Positions 26,987 through 36,096 are shown, counted from the first letter of the stretch. The stretch: 64,000 nucleotides of DNA from Nakamurella deserti (GCF_003260015.1 NZ_QCXS01000002.1:1984001-2048000), one strand, 5' to 3'. Notes: a model not told the origin generated them from the letters alone. Program-made: numbers and translations.

Positions 26987-27021
26987 GCAAACTTTGCAAA
27001 ATATAAACTTTGCTCTAGGCT
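26987..27021 (+). promoter_or_regulatory. promoter and paired operator-like repeat of the catabolic cluster
   Basis: AAACTTTGC occurs twice (26989-26997 and 27005-27013), 16 bases apart. The first copy is also half of a dyad GCAAA-C-TTTGC (26987-26997). TAGGCT at 27016-27021 fits a -10 element, with TTTGCA (26993-26998) 17 bases upstream. It is by far the most A/T-rich patch nearby. A leader of about 130 bases runs to the GTG at 27162. Confidence 0.65.
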
Positions 27022-27161
27022 GGTGCCGATCCCGTTCACAGCCAGGGTGCTGCGGCGGGCCCCTCGCACGCAGGACGTCGCGACAGCCCCACTCGTCGCG
27101 ACCCGTGCCGTCCTGTGCGACCGGCAACGCTCTCACTCAACGACGAGGCAGGAGTCCGAAG

Positions 27162-28331
27162 GTGTCCATCACCGAACTCGACCAGCCGGCGCAGATGTCG
27201 CCGACCGCGTCCCACCGCCGTCTGGGCGTCATCGACGTCGACTTCCACCCGATGCCCGTCCCCACCGACCCGCAGGTCGCCGACCACCTGCCGCAGCGTT
27301 GGCGCGACCACATCGCCCGGTACGGCCTCGGGTCGTTCGGCGGCGGCGTGTCCCCCGCACAGCGCGAGTTCACCCACCGTCTGGACGCGGTGGACGTCAA
27401 CGGCCGGGTCGGCGTCGACCCGGCGCTGGCCGTCGAGCAGGTCGTCGACCTCTACGACATGTCGGCCGTGGTGCTCACCTGCCCGCAGACCTACATCATC
27501 ACCAGCGGCGGCGTGAACATGCCGCACCAGCTGGCCACCGCGCTCTACCGCGCCTACAACGACGCCCTGGCCCACACCTGGTGCGGCTACGACGACCGGT
27601 TCCGGGCCTCCATCACCGTGGCCCGCGACATCCCCGGCGGCGAACGGGAGATCGAACGCTGCATGACCGAGCACGGCGACAAGTTCGTGCAGGTGCTGAT
27701 GTCCCCGTCCGGCGCCGATCCCATCGGCCGGCGCCGCTACTGGCCGATCTTCGAGGCCTGCGAGGCCTACGACATTCCGCTGGGATTCCACGTTCCCGGC
27801 ATGGGCCGCCAGCCCACCGGCGCCGGCAGGCAGAGCTTCTACGGCGAGATGCACGCCGCGTTCTCCGTGCTGCCGTTGTCCATGGTGCCGAGCCTGATCT
27901 TCGAGGGCGTCTTCGACCGTTTCCCCAGGCTCAAGATCGCCGCGCTGGAACTGGGCTGGGACTGGGTGGTGCCGTTCAGCTGGCGGCTGGACGCGGTGTA
28001 CGACAAGCACCGTGCCGACCTGCCGCACCTGTCGCGCCGGCCGTCGGAGTACCTGCGTGAGCACTTCTGGTTCAGCACCCAGCCCCTGGAGGAGCCCGAG
28101 CGGCCGGACATGACCGAGGGGGTGTTCCGGCTGTTCGAGGAGGCGGGTTTCGCCGACCGGCTGATGTTCTCCAGCGACTACCCGCACTGGGACTTCGACT
28201 CGCCGTACGAATCCGTCCCGGAGCACTTCCCCGAGGACCGCCGCCGCCGCATCCTGGGCGAGAACGCCAGTGCGCTCTACCGCCTGCCGCTCAAGCCCGG
28301 CCACGGGCTGCCGTCGCCGACGGACGCCTGA
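27162..28331 (+). CDS. amidohydrolase family 2 protein (ACMSD-like), catabolic cluster
   Basis: A 389-residue metal-dependent TIM-barrel hydrolase or decarboxylase. The first metal motif reads VIDVDFHPM (DxH rather than HxH, common in this subgroup), the barrel histidine is in GFHVPGMG, and the last acidic ligand is in SSDYPHWD; SMVPSLIFEGVFDRFPRLKIAALE is the family's conserved strand-helix block. Relatives decarboxylate aromatic acids or hydrolyse lactones. GTG 27162 follows GGAG; the open frame upstream to 26751 is low quality. It is the first gene of an operon of at least eight genes. Confidence 0.87.
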   Translation: MSITELDQPAQMSPTASHRRLGVIDVDFHPMPVPTDPQVADHLPQRWRDHIARYGLGSFGGGVSPAQREFTHRLDAVDVNGRVGVDPALAVEQVVDLYDMSAVVLTCPQTYIITSGGVNMPHQLATALYRAYNDALAHTWCGYDDRFRASITVARDIPGGEREIERCMTEHGDKFVQVLMSPSGADPIGRRRYWPIFEACEAYDIPLGFHVPGMGRQPTGAGRQSFYGEMHAAFSVLPLSMVPSLIFEGVFDRFPRLKIAALELGWDWVVPFSWRLDAVYDKHRADLPHLSRRPSEYLREHFWFSTQPLEEPERPDMTEGVFRLFEEAGFADRLMFSSDYPHWDFDSPYESVPEHFPEDRRRRILGENASALYRLPLKPGHGLPSPTDA

Positions 28332-28333
28332 CC

Positions 28334-29563
28334 GTGCTGCGCACCACGGCGCTCACCCGGCACCGGCTGGCCGGCGTCCTCAACTACGAGGACGCCCGGG
28401 CGGCGGCCCGGCGGGCGCTGCCGAAGTCGATCTTCCAGTACGTCGACGGCGGTTCCGAGGACGAGCTCACCCTGGGTTGGAACCGCCAGGCCTTCACCGA
28501 TCTCTCCTTCGCCCCGCGCGGGGCGGTGTGGGTACCCGACCCGAAGCTGGCTACCACGGTGCTCGGTGTCCCGGTGTCCATGCCGATCCTGACCGCACCG
28601 TGCGGCGGCATGCGGCTCATCCATCCGGACGGCGACCTCGGCATCGCCCGGGCCGCCCACCTGGCGGAGACCGTCCACGTGTCGACGTCGGCGTCCGGGT
28701 TCTCGCTGGAGCAGATCGCGGAGGTGCCGGGCCCGAAGTTCTTCCAGGCGTACAGGTTCTCGAATCAGGAGGCGATGAAGTCGCTGGTGCGTCGGGCCGA
28801 CGCCGCCGGGTACGCCGGCCTGGTCGCCACCATCGACACGAGTGTGGGCGGGAACCGGGAACGGGACTTCCGCAACGGCTTCAGCTACAACATGCGGATC
28901 AACCTGCGCAACGTCGTGAAGATGACGCCGCGGGTCATCGGTCATCCGGGGTGGGTCTACCGCTTCACCCGCGACGGCATGCCGTTCCAGCTGCCCAACA
29001 CCGCGGACATCACCCCGGACGGCAGACCGATGGAGCTCTCCGCGCTGACCCGCACCGGCGCGGAGTCCCACTCACCGGACTGGGACGACATCGCCTGGAT
29101 GCGGGCCCACTGGGACGGCCCGCTGGTGGTCAAGGGCGTGCTGACGGTGGCCGATGCCCGGCGGGCCCGGGCCCTCGGGGCCGACGGCATCATCGTGTCC
29201 AACCACGGCGGCCGGCAGCTCGACGGAGCTCCGGCCACCCTGCGGGCGTTGCCCCGCATCGTCGACGCGGTCGGCGACCACGTGGAGATCGTGCTGGACA
29301 GCGGGATCCGCCGCGGTGCCGACGTGGTGAAGGCCCTCGCCCTGGGCGCCCGCGCCGTCCTCGTCGGTCGCTACCCGGCCTTCGGGCTCGCGGTGGGCGG
29401 CACCGCCGGCGTGAGCCACGTCCTGGAGCGCATGCGCATCGAGCTGATCCGCACCCTGCAGCTGCTGGGCTGCGACGACATCCACACCCTGGACGCGAGC
29501 TGGGTGACCGACCGGTCGACCCGGCCGCTGTCCGAGACCGAACCGGAGCTGGTGACACGATGA
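28334..29563 (+). CDS. FMN-dependent alpha-hydroxyacid oxidase/dehydrogenase
   Basis: A 409-residue member of the glycolate oxidase/lactate dehydrogenase (LldD) group, oxidising an alpha-hydroxy acid to the 2-keto acid with FMN. Visible: the N-terminal block SIFQYVDGGSEDE, TAPCGGMRL, the catalytic SNHGGRQLDG (His base and Arg) and the FMN phosphate block DSGIRRGADVVKALALGARAV. It begins two bases after the amidohydrolase stop and ends inside the start of the Rieske gene (ATGA). Its substrate is presumably a pathway intermediate. Confidence 0.9.
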   Translation: MLRTTALTRHRLAGVLNYEDARAAARRALPKSIFQYVDGGSEDELTLGWNRQAFTDLSFAPRGAVWVPDPKLATTVLGVPVSMPILTAPCGGMRLIHPDGDLGIARAAHLAETVHVSTSASGFSLEQIAEVPGPKFFQAYRFSNQEAMKSLVRRADAAGYAGLVATIDTSVGGNRERDFRNGFSYNMRINLRNVVKMTPRVIGHPGWVYRFTRDGMPFQLPNTADITPDGRPMELSALTRTGAESHSPDWDDIAWMRAHWDGPLVVKGVLTVADARRARALGADGIIVSNHGGRQLDGAPATLRALPRIVDAVGDHVEIVLDSGIRRGADVVKALALGARAVLVGRYPAFGLAVGGTAGVSHVLERMRIELIRTLQLLGCDDIHTLDASWVTDRSTRPLSETEPELVTR

Positions 29564-30225
29564 CCGAACCGACGACTCCCGCACCCGGCACCGAGGCTGC
29601 GGCCAGGGCCCGGAAGCCCCAGCGCTACGTGGTCGGGCGGGTCGAGGACTTCCCCGACTCCGGACGGCTGCTGGTCGAGGTCAACGGCCGCGAGATCGGC
29701 GTGTTCCGGGTCGACGGGGAGTTCCACGCGGTGCTCAACCGCTGCCCGCACCTGGGCGGCCCACTGTGCTACGGCCAGATCGTCAGCAAGGTGAGCTCCC
29801 CCGCCCCGGGCATCGTCACCCTCGACCGGTCGCAGACCCTGCTGACCTGCCCGTTCCACAACTGGGAGTTCGACATCCGTACCGGGCAGTCGTACTTCGA
29901 TCCGCACAACCTGTCCGCGCGGCCGTTCCCCATCGGGGTCGAGACCGGCACCGACCTCGAGCCCGACCTGCAGTCCGGGGTGGCGGGCATGGTTCCCGGG
30001 CCGTACTGGGCCGAGAAGATCGACGTCGACGTCGAGGAGCAGTACATCGTGCTGACCCTCAAGGCACCGTCCCGACGCCGCGCCGCCACCGCGGCGGACG
30101 GCCCGGCGGACGCGGCCGCCACCGGTCCGACCGCCGCCGCACCGGTCGAGCCGCGGGTCCCCCGCCCCCAGGCCGTCACCGAAGCCGGATCGGCCCCCGC
30201 ACCCACCCGGCCCGCCGCTTCCTGA
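29560..30225 (+). CDS. stand-alone Rieske [2Fe-2S] protein
   Basis: A 221-residue Rieske ferredoxin-like protein. The cluster ligands are C62-P-H64 and C97-PF-H100. The spacing between the two ligand pairs (32 residues) is about twice that of ring-hydroxylating oxygenases (15-17). There is no mononuclear-iron catalytic domain; the C-terminal 50 residues are an Ala/Pro-rich tail. It is therefore an electron carrier or a regulatory subunit rather than a full oxygenase. It overlaps the oxidase gene (ATGA) and is followed 32 bases later by a second amidohydrolase. It may accept electrons from the reductase and ferredoxin encoded downstream. Confidence 0.85.
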   Translation: MTEPTTPAPGTEAAARARKPQRYVVGRVEDFPDSGRLLVEVNGREIGVFRVDGEFHAVLNRCPHLGGPLCYGQIVSKVSSPAPGIVTLDRSQTLLTCPFHNWEFDIRTGQSYFDPHNLSARPFPIGVETGTDLEPDLQSGVAGMVPGPYWAEKIDVDVEEQYIVLTLKAPSRRRAATAADGPADAAATGPTAAAPVEPRVPRPQAVTEAGSAPAPTRPAAS

Positions 30226-30257
30226 GCGCGGCCACCCCTCTCGCGAAGGACCAGACA

Positions 30258-31343
30258 ATGACGACTGTTCTCCCGCAGGCCACCCGGCCCTCCTCCTGGA
30301 CCGGCGCGGTCATCGACTGCGACGTGCACGCCAACGTCCCGACACTCGACGCGATCCTGCCCTACCTGGACCCGGTGTGGCAGGAGGCGACCCGCGAACG
30401 CGGCTGGCACGGCCCCACCGGGCCGGCGTTGAGCTATCCGCCGGGCGCACCCACCACCGCCCGCCCGGAGTGGATCCAGGCCGACGGCACCAGCGCCACC
30501 CGGGTGGAGCTGCTGCAGCACCAGGTCCTGGAACCGTGGCGGACCGAGAAGGCCGTCCTCAACTGCTATTACGGGGTTGACTCGCTGCGGCACCCCGACT
30601 GGGCGCCGGCCCTGGCCCGCGCGGTCAACGACTGGATGGTCGCCGAGTGGTTCGCCGCCGACGAACGGCTGGTCGGATCGCTCGTCATCCCCGCCCGTGA
30701 CCCGCAGGCCGCGGCGGCCGAGATCGACCGCGTGGGCGGGCATCCGCAGTTCAAGCAGGTGATGCTGCCGGTCCGGTCCGAGCGGCTCTACGGCCAGCGT
30801 TACTTCCACCCGATCTACGAGGCGGCCGCCCGGCACGACCTGGTGCTCGGCCTGCACTGGGGCGGGACCACCGAGGACGCGCCGTCACCCACCGGGTACG
30901 CGGGCCATTTCGCCGAGGAGTACGCGGTCGAGACGCAGCTGTACCTGGCCCAACTCACCAGCGTCGTCTTCGAGGGCGTGTTCCAGAAGTTCCCCACCCT
31001 CCGCTTCGCCGTGCTGGAGGGCGGTTTCACCTGGGTCCCGACCTGGGGGTGGAGCATGAACAAGAAGTGGAAGGGCCTCCGTCGCGACTTCCCGTGGTTG
31101 GATCGGCTCCCGCTGGACGTCGTCCGCGACCACATCCGGTTCTCCGTCGCCCCGTCCGACCTCGGCTCGGTCGCGCAGACCCGGACGATCGTCGAGTGGC
31201 TCGGGTCCGAGGACATCCTGATGTTCGCCACCGACTACCCGCACCGGCACGACGACGACCTGGAGAAGCTGCTCGAGGCGGTGCCGGACACCATGCGCCC
31301 GAAGCTGATGGCCGAGTCGGCCCGGCAGTGGTACCGGCTGTGA
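30258..31343 (+). CDS. second amidohydrolase family 2 protein
   Basis: A 361-residue paralogue-type TIM-barrel amidohydrolase. The first metal motif is VIDCDVHANVP, the middle histidine is in GLHWGGT and the last acidic ligand in ATDYPHRHDDD. The strand-helix block TSVVFEGVFQKFPTLRFAVLE aligns with the same block of the first amidohydrolase gene. GAAGGA precedes the ATG. It overlaps the aldolase gene (GTGA). Two different amidohydrolases in one operon suggest two hydrolytic or decarboxylation steps. Confidence 0.87.
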   Translation: MTTVLPQATRPSSWTGAVIDCDVHANVPTLDAILPYLDPVWQEATRERGWHGPTGPALSYPPGAPTTARPEWIQADGTSATRVELLQHQVLEPWRTEKAVLNCYYGVDSLRHPDWAPALARAVNDWMVAEWFAADERLVGSLVIPARDPQAAAAEIDRVGGHPQFKQVMLPVRSERLYGQRYFHPIYEAAARHDLVLGLHWGGTTEDAPSPTGYAGHFAEEYAVETQLYLAQLTSVVFEGVFQKFPTLRFAVLEGGFTWVPTWGWSMNKKWKGLRRDFPWLDRLPLDVVRDHIRFSVAPSDLGSVAQTRTIVEWLGSEDILMFATDYPHRHDDDLEKLLEAVPDTMRPKLMAESARQWYRL

Positions 31344-32095
31344 GCCGGAACCGGTTGCGCGACCGGCTGTCCGAGGGGCGCGCCGCCACCGGTCTGTCCT
31401 GCGTGCTGGGTGACGCGCAGATCGCCGAGGAGTTCACCGTCGCCGGGTACGACTACGTCTACCTCGACCAGCAGCACGGCCTCATCCCCGCCGAGCGTCT
31501 GGTGCCGATGCTGCGTGCCCTGGCCCGGGGCACGGCCACGCCCCTGGTCAGGGTGGCGGGCAACGACGCGACCCTGATCGGCCAGGCCCTGGACGCCGGC
31601 GCCGAGGGCGTCATCGTGCCCATGGTCGACACCGCCGGCGACGCCGCCCGCGCCGCGGCCGCCTGCCGGTACTTCCCGGACGGCACCCGCAGCTGGGGAC
31701 CGGTCCGCGCCACCCACGGCCTCGGCGGTGACCCGGCCACCGTCAACGGTCAGGTGATGTGCCTGGTGATGATCGAGACCGCCACCGCCGTGGACGATGT
31801 CGACGCCATCGTGGCCACCCCCGGCGTCGACGGCGTGTACATCGGACCCGCCGACCTCTCGGTCAGTCTGGGCGGCGCGCCCACCGGTATCGAGGCGGCC
31901 ACCGAGCCGGCCCTGCTCGACGCCGTCCGGGCCATCCGGGAGGCCTGCGCACGGCACGGCAAGGTCACCGCCATCACCGGTGTCCCGGCCACCCGCCACG
32001 CCGAGGGATTCGGCATGGTCACCGCCGGTTCCGACATCGGCTTCATCCGGGCGTCCCTCGCGGCGCTCGCCCACACCCCAGGAGGACCGGCATGA
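31340..32095 (+). CDS. HpcH/HpaI family aldolase
   Basis: A 251-residue class II (metal) aldolase of the 2-keto-3-deoxy-sugar-acid / 4-hydroxy-2-oxoheptanedioate group, releasing pyruvate and an aldehyde. Conserved: VYLDQQHG, AGAEGVIVPMVDT, MIETATAVDD (metal Glu) and GPADLSVSLG. GTG 31340 overlaps the stop of the upstream amidohydrolase. It is likely the carbon-carbon cleavage step of the pathway. Confidence 0.88.
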   Translation: MSRNRLRDRLSEGRAATGLSCVLGDAQIAEEFTVAGYDYVYLDQQHGLIPAERLVPMLRALARGTATPLVRVAGNDATLIGQALDAGAEGVIVPMVDTAGDAARAAAACRYFPDGTRSWGPVRATHGLGGDPATVNGQVMCLVMIETATAVDDVDAIVATPGVDGVYIGPADLSVSLGGAPTGIEAATEPALLDAVRAIREACARHGKVTAITGVPATRHAEGFGMVTAGSDIGFIRASLAALAHTPGGPA

Positions 32096-33069
32096 CCACC
32101 GTCGACACCGTCAACGGCCCCGTCGAACTCGGCGCGATCGGCCGCACGCTCACCCACGAGCACATCTTCACCAAGAACCCCGAGATCGAGGAGGGCTGGC
32201 CCGACCCGGAATGGGAGGGTGAGGACGCCATGGTCGCCAAGGCCGTCGACACCCTCGACGAGCTCAAGACCCTCGGCATCGAGACCATCATCGACCTCAC
32301 GGTTCCCGGACTCGGGCGGTCGATCCCGCGCATCCAGCGGGTGGCCGCGGCCAGCGCGGTGAACATCGTGGTGGCCACCGGTTATTACACCTTCAACGCG
32401 CTGCCCACCTTCTTCCAGACCCACGGCCCCGGCCTGATGGTCGACATGGACGACCCGATGCCGGCGCTGTTCATCCGTGACCTCACCACCGGCATCGGTG
32501 ACACCGGAGTCAAGGCGGTCATGATCAAGGTGGCCACCGACGAACCCGGGCTCACCCCGGGCGTCGAACGGGTGATGGGCGCCGCCGCCACCGCACACCT
32601 GGAGACGGGCGCCACCATCACCACGCACACCCACGCCCGCGAGTTCCGCGGCCGCGATCAGCAGGAGTTCTTCCGCGCGCGGGGCGTACCGCTGGAGCAT
32701 GTGCTGATCGGCCACTCCGGGGACAGCACCGACCTGGACTACCTGCGCGAGATGATGGACAACGGCTGCACTCTCGGCATGGACCGGTTCGGCATGGTCT
32801 CGATGCGCAGTGACGAGGAGCGGGTGGACACCGTCGTGCGCCTGGTCGAGATGGGGTACGCGGAGAAGCTCACGCTGTCCCACGACGCGGGGGTCTTCAG
32901 CATCAACACCCCGCCGTCCTTCCGGCGACGGGAGTCCCCGAACTGGAACCACGCCCACATCTCACGGGACATCCTCCCCCAGCTCCGGGAGCGGGGCGTC
33001 TCCGACGCCGACATCGACCAGATGATGATCACCAACGCGGCGCGCATCCTCGTCGGGGCGCGGAGCTGA
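32092..33069 (+). CDS. phosphotriesterase-like lactonase/hydrolase
   Basis: A 325-residue binuclear-metal hydrolase. All expected metal ligands are visible: LTHEHIF (HxH), VMIKVATDE (the carboxylated lysine), TTHTHA, IGHSGD and LSHDAGVF. Members hydrolyse lactones or phosphate esters. It overlaps the aldolase stop (ATGA). A lactone-opening step in the pathway is plausible but not shown. Confidence 0.88.
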   Translation: MTTVDTVNGPVELGAIGRTLTHEHIFTKNPEIEEGWPDPEWEGEDAMVAKAVDTLDELKTLGIETIIDLTVPGLGRSIPRIQRVAAASAVNIVVATGYYTFNALPTFFQTHGPGLMVDMDDPMPALFIRDLTTGIGDTGVKAVMIKVATDEPGLTPGVERVMGAAATAHLETGATITTHTHAREFRGRDQQEFFRARGVPLEHVLIGHSGDSTDLDYLREMMDNGCTLGMDRFGMVSMRSDEERVDTVVRLVEMGYAEKLTLSHDAGVFSINTPPSFRRRESPNWNHAHISRDILPQLRERGVSDADIDQMMITNAARILVGARS

Positions 33070-33071
33070 CC

Positions 33072-33395
33072 GTGCCCACCATCACCTACCACCACAGTGA
33101 CGGCTCCGTCGACGAGATCGACGTGGTGCCGGGCACTTCCGTGATGCGCGGAGCCGTGGCCGGCGGGATCTCCGGCATCGTCGGCGAGTGCGGCGGTCAG
33201 GCCATCTGCGCCACCTGCCATGTCTACGTGCGGCCGGAGTACCTCCCCGCCCTGCCGCCGCCCTCCGACGACGAGGAGGAGATGCTCGAGGAGACCGCGG
33301 CGCCGCGGGACCCCGAACGCTCCCGGCTGGGCTGCCAGCTCAAGACCGGGCCCCGCCTCGAGCGCATCGTGGTCGACGTGCCGGAGGAGCAGTGA
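33072..33395 (+). CDS. adrenodoxin-type [2Fe-2S] ferredoxin
   Basis: A 107-residue plant/adrenodoxin-type ferredoxin. Cluster ligands are C40, C46, C49 and C88 (ECGGQAICATC and LGC). The ECGG and CATCHVYV blocks match bacterial ferredoxins that serve P450s or hydroxylases. Two bases separate its GTG from the preceding stop, and its own stop overlaps the reductase start (GTGA). Its terminal acceptor is not encoded next to it. Confidence 0.92.
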   Translation: MPTITYHHSDGSVDEIDVVPGTSVMRGAVAGGISGIVGECGGQAICATCHVYVRPEYLPALPPPSDDEEEMLEETAAPRDPERSRLGCQLKTGPRLERIVVDVPEEQ

Positions 33396-34654
33396 CCGGC
33401 GGGCGGCGCGTCGTCGTCGTCGGCAGCGGGCAGAGCGGCATCCAGCTCGTGGACTCGCTGCGCAGCGAGGGTTTCGACGGGGACGTCGACCTCTTCGGCG
33501 ACGAGCCCCATCTGCCCTACCAGCGGCCACCACTGTCCAAGGACTTCCTGGCCGTCGCCGGCGGCGACACCGGCGGCGGAGGCACCGCGCTACCGCTGCG
33601 TGCGGAGAGGTTCTTCGCCGACCGCGCCGTCACCTTCCACCGGGGCGTCGCCGTCGCCGCCGTCGCCACGGCGGCCGGCACCGTCGCCACGGCGGACGGA
33701 CACGTCCTCGCCTACGACGACCTGGTGCTCGCCACCGGCGCCCGCAACCGGGAGCTGCGCATCCCGGGCGCCGACCTGGCGGGAGTGCACTCGCTGCGCA
33801 CCCTGGACGACGCCGTCCGCCTGCAGTCCGAGCTGCGGACCGCCCGCCGAGCGCTGGTCGTCGGAGCCGGGTTCATCGGTCTGGAGTTCGCCGCGTCCGC
33901 CCGCGCCCACGGAGTGGAGGTGACCGTGCTCGAGCTCGCGCCCCGGATGATGGGACGTGTGCTGTCTCCCGAGATGTCGGACCACTTCCACGAGCTGCAC
34001 GCCGCCGGTGGGGTCCGGACGCACTTCGGCGAGGGCATCACCGAACTCCGCGGCGAGGACGGCCGGGTGACCACCGGGGTCGGCACCTCCGGCACGGCGT
34101 ACCCGGCCGACCTCGTCGTCGTCGGGGTCGGGGTGGTACCCAGCACCGGACTGGCCCAGCAGGCCGGGCTCGCCGTCGGCAACGGCATCGTGGTCGACGA
34201 GTACCTGCGGACCGGCGATCCGCACATCTGGGCGCTGGGCGACTGTTGCGCCTTCCCCGACGCCCGCACCGGGGAACTCGTCCGGTTGGAGTCGGTGCAG
34301 AACGCGGTGGACCAGGCCAAGACCCTGGCCCGCACCCTGGCCGGCACGCCCACGCCGTACACCGCCACCCCGTGGTTCTGGTCCCACCAGGGTGAGAACC
34401 GCCTCCAGATCGCCGGTCTCATCCCGACCGACGCCGATTCGGTCCGCCGTGGTGATCCCGCGGGCGGGTCGTTCTCCGTGTTCCGGTTCGTCGCCGGCGC
34501 CTTCGCCGGGGCCGAGTCGGTGAACAGCGCCGCGGACCACCTGGCCGCCCGGCGCATCCTGGACCGCCGTCTCCCCCTCACCCCGGCCGAGGCGGCCGAT
34601 CCCGCGTTCGACCTCAAGGCGTACTCCCGCACCACGTCCGTGCCGGCCGCCTGA
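33392..34654 (+). CDS. FAD-dependent NAD(P)H:ferredoxin reductase
   Basis: A 420-residue reductase of the putidaredoxin reductase group. VVVVGSGQSGIQ is the first nucleotide loop, PLSKDFL the conserved FAD-side block, LVVGAGFIGLEFAA the NADH loop, and WALGDCCAFP the FAD-binding Asp. It follows and overlaps the ferredoxin gene, so the pair forms an electron chain from NAD(P)H. No P450 or oxygenase alpha subunit is in the cluster. Confidence 0.92.
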   Translation: MTGGRRVVVVGSGQSGIQLVDSLRSEGFDGDVDLFGDEPHLPYQRPPLSKDFLAVAGGDTGGGGTALPLRAERFFADRAVTFHRGVAVAAVATAAGTVATADGHVLAYDDLVLATGARNRELRIPGADLAGVHSLRTLDDAVRLQSELRTARRALVVGAGFIGLEFAASARAHGVEVTVLELAPRMMGRVLSPEMSDHFHELHAAGGVRTHFGEGITELRGEDGRVTTGVGTSGTAYPADLVVVGVGVVPSTGLAQQAGLAVGNGIVVDEYLRTGDPHIWALGDCCAFPDARTGELVRLESVQNAVDQAKTLARTLAGTPTPYTATPWFWSHQGENRLQIAGLIPTDADSVRRGDPAGGSFSVFRFVAGAFAGAESVNSAADHLAARRILDRRLPLTPAEAADPAFDLKAYSRTTSVPAA

Positions 34655-34752
34655 CCCGCGTCCGGTCCCGCTGTCCTGCACCACCCCAGCGGCTCCTCCA
34701 CCGGGACGAGTCCGCCGCCCAGCACCCTTCCCGCGACGCAATGGAGGATCCC

Positions 34753-36090
34753 GTGGACACGACGTCGTCTCCCGGCAGCACGGCACTGAAGAACGACGCG
34801 ACCGACCCCCTGGACCCGACACGACGGCGGCAGATCCGCCGCGTCCTGGTGTCCAGCTTCATCGGCTCGCTCATCGAGTGGTACGACTTCTATCTCTTCG
34901 GGCTGGCGTCGGCGCTGGTGTTCAACCAGCTCTTCTTCCCCGACTTCAGCAACGCCGCCGGCACTCTCGCCTCGTTCGCCACCCTGGCCATCGGGTTCTT
35001 CGCCCGCCCGGTCGGCGGGGCCATCTGGGGGCACTACGGGGACAAGCTGGGCCGCAAGAAGATGCTCGTGCTCTCCATCATCCTGATGGGCGTCGGCACG
35101 ACGCTGATCGGGCTGCTGCCGACCTACGCCCAGATCGGGATCGCCGCGCCCATCCTGCTCGTCGTGCTGCGCACCCTGCAGGGTGTCGCCGCGGGCGGGG
35201 AATGGGGCGGGGCGGTCCTCATCGCCATGGAGCACTCCCGGAGTCGCCGCGGTTTCTCCACCAGCATCCCGCAGATGGGACTCACCGGCGGGATCCTGCT
35301 GGCCACCGGGGTTTTCGCGTTGCTCACCCAGCTGCCGCCGGACGCGCTGCTGAGCTGGGGCTGGCGGCTGCCCTTCATCCTGTCCTCGGTGCTGGTGGTC
35401 GTCGGGTTGTGGATCCGGCTCGGTGTGCACGAGAGCCCGGTCTTCCTCGAGGCCCAGAAGAACGCCGACACCGCCGACGGCGAGCGCGCCCCCATCATCG
35501 AGGTCTTCCGCCACCCGAAGACCCTCCTGATCGCCATCGCCCTGGTGGTCGGTCCGTTCGCGGTCAGCTCCATCTACTCGACCTACGCCGCCGCCTACGG
35601 ACTGCAGACCGGGTTCACCCGGTCGGAGATGTCCTCGGTGGTCCTGCTCAGCGCGGCCATCGGCTTCCTCGGGCAACCGATCTTCGGGACGCTCTCGGAC
35701 CACTGGGGCCGGCGCAACGTCACCCTGATCGGGCTGGCCATGCAGGCCGTCAGCGTCGTGTTCCTGTTCAACGACCTCAACTCCGGGAACCTGGGCGCGC
35801 TCTACATCTCGATGGCGGCCATCGCCATCGGACACTCCATCTGCTACAGCCCGGTGGCCGCGTGGCTGGGCGAGCTGTTCCCCACCCGCCTGCGGTACAC
35901 CGGCGCGTCGCTGGGCTACCAGCTGGCCGGGTCCATCGGCGGTCTCACCCCGCTGATCTGCGCGGCCCTGCTGATCGCCGGCGGTGGCACCTTCAACACC
36001 GGGTACATCGTGGCCTTCGGGATCGCGGTCAACGTGCTGGCGTTCGTGGCCGCGATGGCCGCCCGGGAGACGTCCCGGGACGTCCTGTAG
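34753..36090 (+). CDS. MFS transporter, metabolite:H+ symporter (MHS) type
   Basis: A 445-residue 12-helix proton-coupled importer for small organic acids. The MHS signatures IEWYDFYLFGLAS (helix 1), RPVGGAIWGHYGDKLGRKK (loop 2-3) and LRTLQGVAAGGEWGGA (helix 4) are clear. GTG 34753 is preferred over ATG 34741 because GGAGGA stands at 34743-34748. A gap of 98 bases precedes it, so it may also have its own promoter. It would import the compound the cluster degrades. Confidence 0.88.
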   Translation: MDTTSSPGSTALKNDATDPLDPTRRRQIRRVLVSSFIGSLIEWYDFYLFGLASALVFNQLFFPDFSNAAGTLASFATLAIGFFARPVGGAIWGHYGDKLGRKKMLVLSIILMGVGTTLIGLLPTYAQIGIAAPILLVVLRTLQGVAAGGEWGGAVLIAMEHSRSRRGFSTSIPQMGLTGGILLATGVFALLTQLPPDALLSWGWRLPFILSSVLVVVGLWIRLGVHESPVFLEAQKNADTADGERAPIIEVFRHPKTLLIAIALVVGPFAVSSIYSTYAAAYGLQTGFTRSEMSSVVLLSAAIGFLGQPIFGTLSDHWGRRNVTLIGLAMQAVSVVFLFNDLNSGNLGALYISMAAIAIGHSICYSPVAAWLGELFPTRLRYTGASLGYQLAGSIGGLTPLICAALLIAGGGTFNTGYIVAFGIAVNVLAFVAAMAARETSRDVL

Positions 36091-36096
36091 GGCGGC

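Noticed and set aside
33712-35835. 707-codon open frame on the minus strand
   Set aside because: It runs antisense through the ferredoxin reductase and MHS transporter genes, is rich in Gln/Asp/Arg/Gly with no domain, and is a typical high-G/C shadow.
27162-36090. Whole cluster as a recently acquired island
   Set aside because: Base composition and codon use look like the neighbours, and no integrase, tRNA or transposase is present; only a 15-base flanking repeat hints at it.
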